Made by a program: the position numbers and the translations under genes. From Planctomycetes bacterium UBA1146 (lineage in GTDB: Bacteria > Planctomycetota > UBA8108 > UBA1146): a stretch of 27,954 nucleotides of DNA. Below, piece after piece: positions 7,620 through 15,194 of this stretch; position 1 is the stretch's first letter, and every line of letters starts with the position of its first letter. The stretch spans positions 3,077-31,030 of the forward strand of contig DCAA01000002.1 of NCBI GenBank assembly GCA_002311345.1, in the 5' to 3' direction. Below the pieces are notes generated by a model. The model was not told where the DNA came from. It worked only from the letters and a program-made list of their open reading frames with translations, and did no database searches.

Positions 7620-7697
7620 AATTTTCCTCCTTCGGCCAAATCCAGCCAGTGCCCAGAGGCGTTTTGCCGCTATCGGGCGATCCTCGACCTTTTCGGC

Positions 7698-7714
7698 TTG
7701 GCATACCGATTGCT
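7698..7714 (+). promoter_or_regulatory. Near-consensus sigma-54 (-24/-12) promoter
   Basis: TTGGCATACCGATTGCT matches the sigma-54 consensus TTGGCACGNNNNTTGCW at every fixed base except positions 7 and 8, with the strict spacing between GG and GC kept. The predicted start is about 7725 on the plus strand. No ORF with a ribosome site begins within 250 bases, so the transcript starts with a long leader or is an RNA gene. A sigma-54 activator of PilR/NtrC type is encoded at 12228-13652, which makes a regulator plausible but unproven. Confidence 0.6.
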
Positions 7715-7724
7715 TTCAACAACA

Positions 7725-7924
7725 CGGTTCTATTTCAGCTCTGACGACACTTCGGCAGTTTGGGCGACCAGATCGCCGGGTTCGAAGCCGTTTATCGAGT
7801 CGATGAAGGACTATTCAATCCGCGTGGTGCACTTATGCGCGGTTCGCCTCTGGTCTGCCGGCAGGGGTTCGGAGAGGGACAGGGATGGCCCACTTCGGCT
7901 TCGGCGACCAGAGGCTTTATTTTT
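7725..7924 (+). ncRNA. Candidate sigma-54-driven leader RNA or small RNA (~200 nt)
   Basis: The inferred RNA runs from the sigma-54 start to a strong terminator. It contains a direct repeat: 7748-7772 and 7891-7912 both begin CACTTCGGC and end GGCGACCAGA. The segment TCTGGTCTGCC at 7849-7859 is complementary to both copies' 3' parts, so it can form either the terminator with the downstream copy or an alternative stem with the upstream copy. Other stems are GGCGA/TCGCC (7763-7777) and CCGCG/CGCGG (7820-7842). No long ORF with a start signal lies inside. It matches no riboswitch class I know by eye. Confidence 0.45.
7846..7924 (+). terminator. Intrinsic terminator with long capped stem
   Basis: GCCTCTGGTC (7846-7855), a bulged T, and GCCG pair with CGGC and GACCAGAGGC (7902-7915), giving 14 pairs, followed by TTTATTTTT. 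The stem is capped by about 40 bases. It ends roughly 90 bases before the HNH gene start, so it would either end a small RNA or attenuate the HNH gene. Confidence 0.7.
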
Positions 7925-8012
7925 CCCCTCCTCAATTCTGTAGACCGTTTCCCGAACTGGTCATAACCTAGAAGTGGAGATCATGGAATGCTGCTTTCCT
8001 GAGGGGAGAACC

Positions 8013-8615
8013 GTGTCGCTCCTCGAGATGCCAACCCTGGTGTTGAATCGTGGCTGGACTCCGATCCATACCCTGCCTGCACGCCTCGCCATCGGCCTCG
8101 TTACACGAGATGTCGCCTCCATCATCGATCCGGTGACTTATGAGGTTCATGACCTGCAGTCCTGGCACGATATCTCTTCAGTGCGAGATCTCGCCGAAGA
8201 GTTCTCGATCCGGTCGTCATCGCTGTGTCTGGCTCCGCTCGAGGTCATCGTCCTCAACACGTATGCAGGTGTCGGCGACCGCAACGTCACTTTCTCGCGT
8301 CTCAACCTCTACAGGAGAGATCGCAATACCTGCCAGTACTGCGGCGTTCGTCCGGGAACCAAAGAACTCACCATCGATCACATCCTTCCCAGAAGCCGTG
8401 GTGGTCATCTGTCCTGGGAAAATTGCGTCCTTGCCTGTGTCCGTTGTAATAAGCGCAAAGGAAACAAGATACCACCCGAGGCGGGAATGCAACTGCTACG
8501 CACGCCGTTTCAACCGGACTGGACGATGATCCGACGAATTCCTCCGCGACCCATCTGGTCCTCGTGGGAGCGTTTCATCAGCGACGCATACTGGCAACGG
8601 GAGATGGTCGACTAG
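8013..8615 (+). CDS. HNH endonuclease
   Basis: This 200-residue protein has a C-terminal HNH nuclease fold. The N-terminal part MPTLVLNRGWTPIHTLPARLAIGLV (6-30) is the usual lead-in of a widespread bacterial HNH subfamily. Zinc ligands CQYC (107-110) and CVRC (142-145) flank the catalytic DH pair in IDHILPRSRGG (121-131) and N137 in the WENC segment. The frame opens earlier (GTG at 7974, ATG at 7983), but the GTG at 8013 has GGGGAG four bases ahead and gives the family-typical start. ATG at 8028 is another option. The stop shares a CTAG with the convergent HD gene. Substrate and role are unknown; it may be repair, defence or housekeeping. It lies directly after the leader RNA/terminator at 7725-7924. 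Confidence 0.88.
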   Translation: MSLLEMPTLVLNRGWTPIHTLPARLAIGLVTRDVASIIDPVTYEVHDLQSWHDISSVRDLAEEFSIRSSSLCLAPLEVIVLNTYAGVGDRNVTFSRLNLYRRDRNTCQYCGVRPGTKELTIDHILPRSRGGHLSWENCVLACVRCNKRKGNKIPPEAGMQLLRTPFQPDWTMIRRIPPRPIWSSWERFISDAYWQREMVD

Positions 8616-9847
8616 AACACCTGGTCAGAAACCACCGACTTGCTGGCGCAGTATATTCTTCCGAACGGCCTGACGCGGAGCCGACCCACCAGAGCACTGA
8701 CCTGCCCCAGTTTTCGCACTTCACCATTTTCATCCTGGACCGGCAGGACCGCCCCTGCATCGAGATCAGGTGGCGCAGAAACGACATCGGCGATCGGATC
8801 GAGCGTGGCATCTGAACGCTGCAGTTCTTCCATCCGGACCGCGAGCCGCTGGGAAACTTCGTCGATATCTCTTCCCTCGACGATGTCCCCCGTGGCGCGG
8901 TGATGTTCTCGACGCATGATTCTCCTCGCATCGAGGTATCCAGCATGTTCCTTGTCGAGTTGAATCTGTTGCAGTAATCCCAGAACTTTCGAATCTTCCC
9001 ACCGGAGATACTGCTCAGGGTCTTGCGGATAACGACCCCCGGGGATCACCTCACGGAGAAAATCGATCAGATGAAGATCGAGAATCCTGCGGGTCCGGTG
9101 GAAGTACACCTGGGTAAACATCGAGAATCGAGCCCACTGCATCCCTTCGGCAGCAAGAACTCCTCCGCGCTCGATCCCGAGCCGCACCCCTTCATCGGTC
9201 TCCACCGGAAGAAGGGTGTGGAGAATCCTCGGCAGGTCGAAGTTTCCGTACTGGACTCCGAGAAAGTGTGAGTCTCTCAACAGGTAATCCATCCGATCAG
9301 CACCGAAGCCACCACAAACGAGTGATCGGACGAAACGCAGGTTCTCGGGAAGTTCATCGTCTCGCGGATCGAGCACCCGCAGCACCGAGGATTGAATCTC
9401 TTCTCCACATCTGGTCAGGGGTTTCGAGATCTCGGGATGATCGAGCAATGATCTCGTCATCTGCTCGTGCCCCCCTTCTGGGAGCAGTTTCTCGGTCACA
9501 TGGGAGAAGGGCGGATGACCGATGTCATGGAGCAGCGCCACGTAACGAGCGATGCGAAGTAACTGGTGGAAGTGAGCCTCATCGGTCGCCATCGACAGGG
9601 GGCTCAACAGCCCCTCCAGTCCCAGTCGAGCTCTCATCTCCTCGAGCAGTCGAGTGGTCACCTCGACGGTACCCAGGGCGTGCTCGAATCGACTGTGCCG
9701 GGCACCCGGGTAGACCCGGTCGGTGAGACCCAGCTGGGAGATGAGCCTCAGTCTCTGAAAGGGTCGGCTATCGATCAGGGCAAGATCAGCCCTCTCGAGC
9801 CTGACCAACCCATGAACCGGGTCACGGATTGCCTCCGACAGGTACAT
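8612..9847 (-). CDS. HD-domain phosphohydrolase, dNTPase/SAMHD1-like
   Basis: This 411-residue cytosolic protein resembles dNTP triphosphohydrolases and SAMHD1. It begins IRDPVHGLVRLERADLALIDSRPFQRLR (7-34), the classic lead-in. Metal ligands are H56 in RHSRFEHALGT, H107-D108 in LLHDIGHPPFSH, and D184 in ADRMDYLLRD. R53 and Y188 match the SAMHD1 catalytic and substrate contacts. The C-terminal third (about 300-411) is less conserved and may set oligomer or effector contacts. The ATG has AGGAG five bases ahead. It is divergent from ogt with an 85-base gap, and convergent with the HNH gene with overlapping stops. Known members hydrolyse dNTPs and some restrict phage. The substrate here is inferred. 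Confidence 0.9.
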   Translation of the reverse strand: MYLSEAIRDPVHGLVRLERADLALIDSRPFQRLRLISQLGLTDRVYPGARHSRFEHALGTVEVTTRLLEEMRARLGLEGLLSPLSMATDEAHFHQLLRIARYVALLHDIGHPPFSHVTEKLLPEGGHEQMTRSLLDHPEISKPLTRCGEEIQSSVLRVLDPRDDELPENLRFVRSLVCGGFGADRMDYLLRDSHFLGVQYGNFDLPRILHTLLPVETDEGVRLGIERGGVLAAEGMQWARFSMFTQVYFHRTRRILDLHLIDFLREVIPGGRYPQDPEQYLRWEDSKVLGLLQQIQLDKEHAGYLDARRIMRREHHRATGDIVEGRDIDEVSQRLAVRMEELQRSDATLDPIADVVSAPPDLDAGAVLPVQDENGEVRKLGQVSALVGRLRVRPFGRIYCASKSVVSDQVF

Positions 9848-9932
9848 TCGAGCTCCTAACGGCTGTCAGGATGGTACCCAGAAGTGACTTCAGCAAGACG
9901 CGACGAGAGGTATCCTGACGACGAGGAGGTGC

Positions 9933-10475
9933 ATGCCAACTACAGTCTGTTTTCACCACGAACCGTTTCGAATCGACGGGATTAGCGCTGGAATTGCAGC
10001 CTTGTGGCATGACCGCTCGTTACTGGCGATTTCGCTCAGTCCTCATCGAACGAGAGCCATCGAGTACTGTCTGGGGAGCGCTGGCATCGAGCAGTTCCAC
10101 TGTGCTCCGTTCCCACCACCATTGGCCAGAGATTTCCAGGATGCATTCGCTGGAAAACGAGTTCACTGGCGCTGGAGTGCATCTCCTCGCGGTGGAACTG
10201 ACTTTCAGAGAAGGATCTGGAAGCTGCTCGATGAAATCACTCCTGGCACGACCATCTCCTACCAGGAACTGGCGCACAGAGCCGCTTCTCCCAGGGGTGC
10301 TCGGGCAGTCGGGGGGGCCTGTTCACGCAATCCGCTGCCGCTTCGGCTTCCTTGTCACCGGGTCGTGGCTACCGATGGAGGCCTGGGGGGATTTACCGGC
10401 GACCTGCGCCTGAAGGCCGTCTTGCTGGCGAGGGAGGCGGTGGAAAACCTTGTGCCGGAATCTGCCCGCCCATGA
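9933..10475 (+). CDS. ogt: Methylated-DNA-protein-cysteine S-methyltransferase (Ogt/MGMT)
   Basis: Ogt removes alkyl groups from O6-alkylguanine and O4-alkylthymine in DNA by transfer to its own cysteine. Of 180 residues, 1-85 form the N-terminal ribonuclease-like domain and 88-172 the conserved C-terminal domain. TDFQRRIWKLLDEITPGTTISYQELA (89-114), the arginine finger R124 in GARAVGGA, N133 in SRNPLPLRLPCHRVV, and the acceptor C141 in PCHRV are all kept, followed by GGLGGFTGDLRLKAVLLARE. A GAGGAGG lies just ahead of the ATG. The last 83 bases overlap the end of the convergent membrane protein gene. Confidence 0.94.
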   Translation: MPTTVCFHHEPFRIDGISAGIAALWHDRSLLAISLSPHRTRAIEYCLGSAGIEQFHCAPFPPPLARDFQDAFAGKRVHWRWSASPRGGTDFQRRIWKLLDEITPGTTISYQELAHRAASPRGARAVGGACSRNPLPLRLPCHRVVATDGGLGGFTGDLRLKAVLLAREAVENLVPESARP

Positions 10476-12231
10476 AGATATGGTGACTCGCCTCTCTCAT
10501 CTTTCCCTGTCGAGCATAGAGGCTCCCCAGCAGCCGGTGTGCCAGTTCCCGTCCTGGATCTGCCTGTATCGAGAAGTACAGACATTGAACGGCCAGATCC
10601 TCGATGCCATCCTCCAGCAGCAGCACACCGAATCGCTCCCAGGCGGCACTGCAGCCCGGATCCGATCTCAGCAACATCGCAAGATCGGATCTTGCCTCTG
10701 ATCGGTGCCCCGATTCCTGCAACGCACAGGCATTCTCGAAGATGCCAATCGGTTCTCCGCTGCGGCGGATCAGCAACTGGCGATCTCCGAACAAGTTGTA
10801 GTGCTCCAGAATCAGACCTTCTTGATCAGTCTGATCGGAAACGAGGACGTGATCGTGTCCTTCCATCTCCACGGATGCCGGACGAGTGGAACTGATGACG
10901 AGAGTGTGTGCCCAGCGCCCGCTCACCGTTGCCACCGGAGGCAGGATTCGATCCAGTTCTTGCTGGTAGATCTGCCAGCGATTCTGCTGGTGAGAGATTC
11001 GATGCAGGTTGACAGGCAGCAACAGCGCCACTACTGCGACGATCGCCATCCAGATTCCCACGGTCGGTCTCAATCCGGAACGAATCGTCAGTACGATCCC
11101 CACCATCGCAGTGATCAGTCCCAATGAGATCGCGATCCGGACTGACTCCCCATCACTGGATCCCGTCGCGATGGATGCTCCAAATAGAACCGTCATCGCG
11201 AAGATCAACAGGGAGATCCTGGGACCCTTCCCGAGCAAGATCGGCGAGGAAATCACCTGGCGGCCGCGATCTGCCAGAACGTCAGTGACCAGCAGAACAC
11301 CTGCAGGGATCAGCACGATGAGCGGGAAAACGGGAAGCGTTCCGGCCAGCACCCAGGGCAGGATGCCGGTCACCAGCAGGATCCTGAGCGGATGGAACTG
11401 CTGATCGGTACCTCTGGGACCGGCGATCAGCGCCACGATGACAGCGATCAACCAACCGGGATCCAGACCCAGGATCGAGGGGATCTGTCCACCGCCAAAG
11501 AGATCACCCGATCCGGAGATTCCCATCGCCAACGTTTGTGGATCGGCACCGAACCGGTGAAGACTGAGTATCGTCGCTGCCACGAGCAGTGTGACCACCG
11601 TGCCCTTGGGACGCAACGTTCCTGGAAGCAACCTGCGAATCCCCTCCAGCAAGCAAGCTGGGTAGGCCACGGCGATGAGAGGACTGATCCCCCAACTGAG
11701 CAGAAAACAGAGCAACAGCGCTTTCCACGGCGCGTACTTCCCCTCCCTTCCGGCCAGAAGTACCACGGTAAGGATGGAAAGAGCAGCGAGGGGAATTATT
11801 CCGGGACCACTCGCCCACGGCAAGAAGGTCGGCTGCAGCGCAATGATGAATGCAGCCAGGGTCGCAACCGATTCACCTCTTCTGCGCGCCAGCACTAGCG
11901 CCACCAGAAGTATGCACAGTAGAAATGGCACCACCGAGAAGATCTTCAGCGTCGAGATTCCGATCCCGAACAGGGAGAAGGTCTTCATCACCATCATGGT
12001 GAGAATCGGCCTGTCGGCCAGGTCAGAAACTCCCGGCTCGATGTCGAGAAATAGTGCCCGTGCATGGGCAAAGGGCAGCACGCCCGTCTCGGGAAACACT
12101 GCCGCGACCCCCGTGGTGGTGTCAGGATCTCCTTGCGATTCGGTGCACATCAGCAGGGCAAGACAGATGACAAAACCCAGTATCAGACCTGAAGAGGGAA
12201 GCTTGGTAGCGACGGGGGTGAGATAATTCAC
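10393..12231 (-). CDS. Multi-pass membrane protein, GT-C/GT39 glycosyltransferase-like, with C-terminal TPR-like repeats
   Basis: This 612-residue protein has about ten or more hydrophobic segments over residues 12-430, then a soluble part. Near the N-terminus ALFLDIEPGVSDLADRPILTMMVMKTFSLFG is laid out like the acidic first periplasmic loop and following helix of PMT/ArnT-type transferases. LARRRGESVATLAAFIIALQPTFLPW is also typical. The C-terminal ~110 residues show TPR-style helices: NACALQESGHRSEARSDLAMLL, AWERFGVLLLEDGIEDLAVQCL, AHRLLGSLYARQGKMREAS. The GTG at 12231 overlaps the pilR stop as GTGA, so it is the last gene of the pil operon. I infer that it may glycosylate pilin or an exported partner. 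The exact function is not recognised. Confidence 0.6.
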   Translation of the reverse strand: MNYLTPVATKLPSSGLILGFVICLALLMCTESQGDPDTTTGVAAVFPETGVLPFAHARALFLDIEPGVSDLADRPILTMMVMKTFSLFGIGISTLKIFSVVPFLLCILLVALVLARRRGESVATLAAFIIALQPTFLPWASGPGIIPLAALSILTVVLLAGREGKYAPWKALLLCFLLSWGISPLIAVAYPACLLEGIRRLLPGTLRPKGTVVTLLVAATILSLHRFGADPQTLAMGISGSGDLFGGGQIPSILGLDPGWLIAVIVALIAGPRGTDQQFHPLRILLVTGILPWVLAGTLPVFPLIVLIPAGVLLVTDVLADRGRQVISSPILLGKGPRISLLIFAMTVLFGASIATGSSDGESVRIAISLGLITAMVGIVLTIRSGLRPTVGIWMAIVAVVALLLPVNLHRISHQQNRWQIYQQELDRILPPVATVSGRWAHTLVISSTRPASVEMEGHDHVLVSDQTDQEGLILEHYNLFGDRQLLIRRSGEPIGIFENACALQESGHRSEARSDLAMLLRSDPGCSAAWERFGVLLLEDGIEDLAVQCLYFSIQADPGRELAHRLLGSLYARQGKMREASHHIFMGGQIPAQGFPPPPSPARRPSGAGRR

Positions 12232-13652
12232 TGGGATTCCGTATAGAATCGCGAGCGAATCCCGAGTTTCTGGGCACGGTAGCGCATCTGTCGGTAGGAG
12301 ATCCCCAGCAAATCCGCTGCCCGGGTCAAATTGCCATCGGTTCTCTCGAGCGCCTGAAGTATGAAATCTTTCTCGAGCGCAACCAGGCGCTCCTCCAGAT
12401 CGCATCCACCGGGTGGTAACTGCGTTTTCAGGGTGTCCTCGTCAGCTAAGATCGAGTTCACGCGCGCGGACCCATGCGCCGGATCATCGACCTGACTCGA
12501 ACTCGAAACCTGCTCGATTTCGATCCGGTCAATCCGCTCTGTTCTCGCAAGAGCAACCTGCCGCTGGATCACGTTTTCCAGTTCGCGCACATTCCCTGGC
12601 CAGTGATGTTGACGCAGAGACTGCCACGCCTCTTGGGACAACCCGGTGATTGACTTCTTCATCCTCTGGCAATGACGGCGAAGGAAGTGCCCCGCCAACA
12701 GGGGAAGATCTTCCATCCGCTCGCGCAAGGGCGGCAGATGTATGGGAATCACGTTAAGCCGATAGAAAAGATCTTCCCGGAAACGACCGAGACGAACTTG
12801 CTCGGCCAGATCCTTGTTGGTTGCCGCGATGATGCGGACATCGGTCGCTAGTTCCTGATCACCACCGACCGGGATCACCTTTCGGTCTTCCAGAGCTCGA
12901 AGAATCCTCACCTGGGTGGCGTGACTCATGTCCGCCACCTCATCGAGAAAGAGTGTTCCTCCATCCGCACTGAGAAATACGCCTTTGCGATCTTCCACCG
13001 CACCTGTAAAGGAACCGCGAACATGGCCGAATAGTTCACTCTCGAGCAGTCCCTCGGTGAAGGCAGAACAATTGACGGCAACAAACTGGCCTTCTCGACG
13101 ATGAGATTCTTCATGGATCGCCCGGGCGATCAGCTCTTTACCGGTGCCACTCTCCCCCATGACCAGTACGGTAGAATCTGTCGGCGCGATGCGTTCGACG
13201 ATCTCGAGCATCTCCCTCATCACCGGGGTGTTGCCGATCAAACGCTTGGAAAGGGCGTCGGTGTCAACACCATCGTCACCGAATGAGGCCATCGCACGTC
13301 TCACCGCGCTCTTGACGTCCTCGTTCTGAAATGGCTTGCGCAAGAAATCGAATCCCCCGAGCCGCATCGCCTCGATGGCCACGTCCGAGGTGGAAAACGC
13401 GGTCATCACCAGGATTCGCAGTCCCGGTGTCAGTTCGCTAGCGGCTTCCAGAAGTTGCATCCCATCGAGACCACCCATCCTGAGGTCCTGGAGAAAGACC
13501 CGAGCCCCGCTGGTACGAAGACACTCGATCGCTTCCTCTCCCGATGATACGCAACAGACGCGATATCCCTCGTTGGAGAGGACGATCTCCAGGAACTCGC
13601 GCATGCTCTGTTCGTCGTCGGCGACAAGGATGTCGAATTTCTCGGTGGCCAT
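12228..13652 (-). CDS. pilR: Sigma-54-dependent response regulator, PilR/NtrC family
   Basis: This 474-residue regulator activates sigma-54 RNA polymerase at -24/-12 promoters. Residues 6-122 are a receiver with acidic D12-D13, phospho-acceptor D56 in FLQDLRMGG, T84 and K106. The usual Pro after DLRM is Gly. Residues 138-370 are the AAA+ domain with Walker A GESGTGK (166-172), the sigma-54 contact loop as GSFTGA (213-218) in place of GAFTGA, and Walker B TLFLDE (233-238). Residues 425-466 are a Fis-type helix-turn-helix, ending YRQMRYRAQKLGI, much like PilR. The frame opens 34 codons earlier, but the ATG at 13652 shares a base with the kinase stop (TGATG) and begins the receiver. Its position beside pilC-pilS supports PilR. 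Confidence 0.9.
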   Translation of the reverse strand: MATEKFDILVADDEQSMREFLEIVLSNEGYRVCCVSSGEEAIECLRTSGARVFLQDLRMGGLDGMQLLEAASELTPGLRILVMTAFSTSDVAIEAMRLGGFDFLRKPFQNEDVKSAVRRAMASFGDDGVDTDALSKRLIGNTPVMREMLEIVERIAPTDSTVLVMGESGTGKELIARAIHEESHRREGQFVAVNCSAFTEGLLESELFGHVRGSFTGAVEDRKGVFLSADGGTLFLDEVADMSHATQVRILRALEDRKVIPVGGDQELATDVRIIAATNKDLAEQVRLGRFREDLFYRLNVIPIHLPPLRERMEDLPLLAGHFLRRHCQRMKKSITGLSQEAWQSLRQHHWPGNVRELENVIQRQVALARTERIDRIEIEQVSSSSQVDDPAHGSARVNSILADEDTLKTQLPPGGCDLEERLVALEKDFILQALERTDGNLTRAADLLGISYRQMRYRAQKLGIRSRFYTESQ

Positions 13653-15172
13653 CAGATTACTGCTTTCGTCGTCGCACGTTTCATCTGCGGAGCCAGAGGC
13701 ATTCCGATTCGGAAAGTGGTTCCTGCTCCCGGCTGGCTTTCCAGTTCGATCCATCCACCGGAAGAAACTACTGTCTTCCTCACCATCGCCAATCCCAGGC
13801 CACCTTCACGAGGCTTGGTCGAGAAAAACGGGTGAAAGGCCCTGGCTTGAACGTCAGGAGACATTCCCACTCCATCGTCACAAACCTCGAGCACGCAGTC
13901 GTCTTGCTTCGTGGTGAGCTGGAAATGGATGTGACCCCCGCCGGAGCACGCTTCCACTGCGTTGATGGCAAGATTGTTGACGACCTCGTACAACTCGTCC
14001 TGGACACAGAGAATCTGAAGACTGTCGTCAACTTTACGGGTGATCTCGATGTCCAGTGCGTCTTGACGCTGCCGGATGGAATTGATGACGTCATCGATCA
14101 ACAATCCGACCTCGATCGGTCGAGGACTCTCTAATCTGCGGCAACGAGAATACTCGAGGAAACCATTGACGGTCCGATCGAGCCGTTCTGACTCCCTGCG
14201 GATGATCTCTTCCATCTGAGATGCTTGCTGCGCCGGGAGTTTCCCACTGACGAGTTCCACTGCAGCACCTCTGAGCGAGGCGAGTGGATTACGGATCTGA
14301 TGAGCCAGTCCCAGCGACAGTTCTTCCAACTCTTCCAGATGAAGGAGCCTGGCTTCTGCTTCGACAACTCGTCGTTCCGAGGTTCGATCGGTGAACACCG
14401 ATACCAACAATCCCTCTTCAACCTCGGTGGTTCGCACCAGGAAGGAATGTTGCTCTCCTTCCCTGGGTGTCCAGTCGATGGCCTGGGGTCTTTTTCGAGG
14501 GCTAGTCAGGGCGTCGAGAAATTTTTCATCGGTCGTACGACGCAGCAACTCTGACAGCAGGCGGCCCCGCCAGTCGTCCCCATCGGGAAAACCGAGAGCG
14601 CGGCGAGCCGATGGATTGGCACGAACTACCCGACCTTGATCATCCGTCACGATGATGCCCTCCTCCAGCGAGTGGACGATCAGGTCATGCTGCTCCTCGA
14701 GAGCGGTCCATCTGCCCTTCAATCTGCCACTGAGTACGGCGACCCCGTGCAGAGCCAGAGACATCGCCACCAGCGGGGCACCGCTGTCACCGAGCCCGAG
14801 GGCTCCTGTCGTACCGAGAAAACTGGCAACAGCCAGCACCAGGGAGGCGACCGTTGCCTGGAGAAGGCCTGTCCGGGTACCCAGACGTGCACCAGTGATC
14901 ACGATCACGACTGGCAGCAACGAAGCAAATGGAGAGGTGACTCCCCCGGTGAGCGTTGCCAGTGCCAGAGCACCGACAAGATCGAGGGATTCCTGATATC
15001 GACGGAGCGAAGGGACCAGACACAGAAGAAGGGCGCACATCGTCCAGGCAAACAGCACCACACCCAGAGGCCACCCGGCGATACCGGAGGGGAGTATCGT
15101 CGTGAGGCCAAAAGCCATCATCGGAATGCCAGCACATGTGACAATATTTGCTAGAGGATCCTGTCTCATCAT
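13652..15172 (-). CDS. pilS: Membrane sensor histidine kinase, PilS-like
   Basis: This 506-residue kinase is the likely partner of the following PilR. Residues 8-150 contain about six hydrophobic segments. Residues 158-265 form a PAS domain (DLIVHSLEEGIIVTDDQGRVVRANPSARRALGF region). The dimerisation helix carries phospho-acceptor H291 in GLAHQIRNPLASL, typical of NtrB/PilS kinases. The ATPase part has N404 in NNLAINAVEA, DDGVGM at 432-437, and FFSTKPREGGLGLAMVRK at 449-466. It starts 22 bases after pilC and overlaps pilR by one base. Two ATGs are adjacent and the ribosome site is weak, so I use the first. In Pseudomonas, PilS senses pilin in the membrane; I assume a similar role. Confidence 0.9.
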   Translation of the reverse strand: MMRQDPLANIVTCAGIPMMAFGLTTILPSGIAGWPLGVVLFAWTMCALLLCLVPSLRRYQESLDLVGALALATLTGGVTSPFASLLPVVIVITGARLGTRTGLLQATVASLVLAVASFLGTTGALGLGDSGAPLVAMSLALHGVAVLSGRLKGRWTALEEQHDLIVHSLEEGIIVTDDQGRVVRANPSARRALGFPDGDDWRGRLLSELLRRTTDEKFLDALTSPRKRPQAIDWTPREGEQHSFLVRTTEVEEGLLVSVFTDRTSERRVVEAEARLLHLEELEELSLGLAHQIRNPLASLRGAAVELVSGKLPAQQASQMEEIIRRESERLDRTVNGFLEYSRCRRLESPRPIEVGLLIDDVINSIRQRQDALDIEITRKVDDSLQILCVQDELYEVVNNLAINAVEACSGGGHIHFQLTTKQDDCVLEVCDDGVGMSPDVQARAFHPFFSTKPREGGLGLAMVRKTVVSSGGWIELESQPGAGTTFRIGMPLAPQMKRATTKAVI

Positions 15173-15194
15173 TTTTTCTTCGCCCCCCCGGCGA

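Noticed and set aside
7725..7924. Cyclic-di-GMP, cobalamin, SAM or other known riboswitch in the leader
   Set aside because: None of the conserved core strings of those classes that I know is present.
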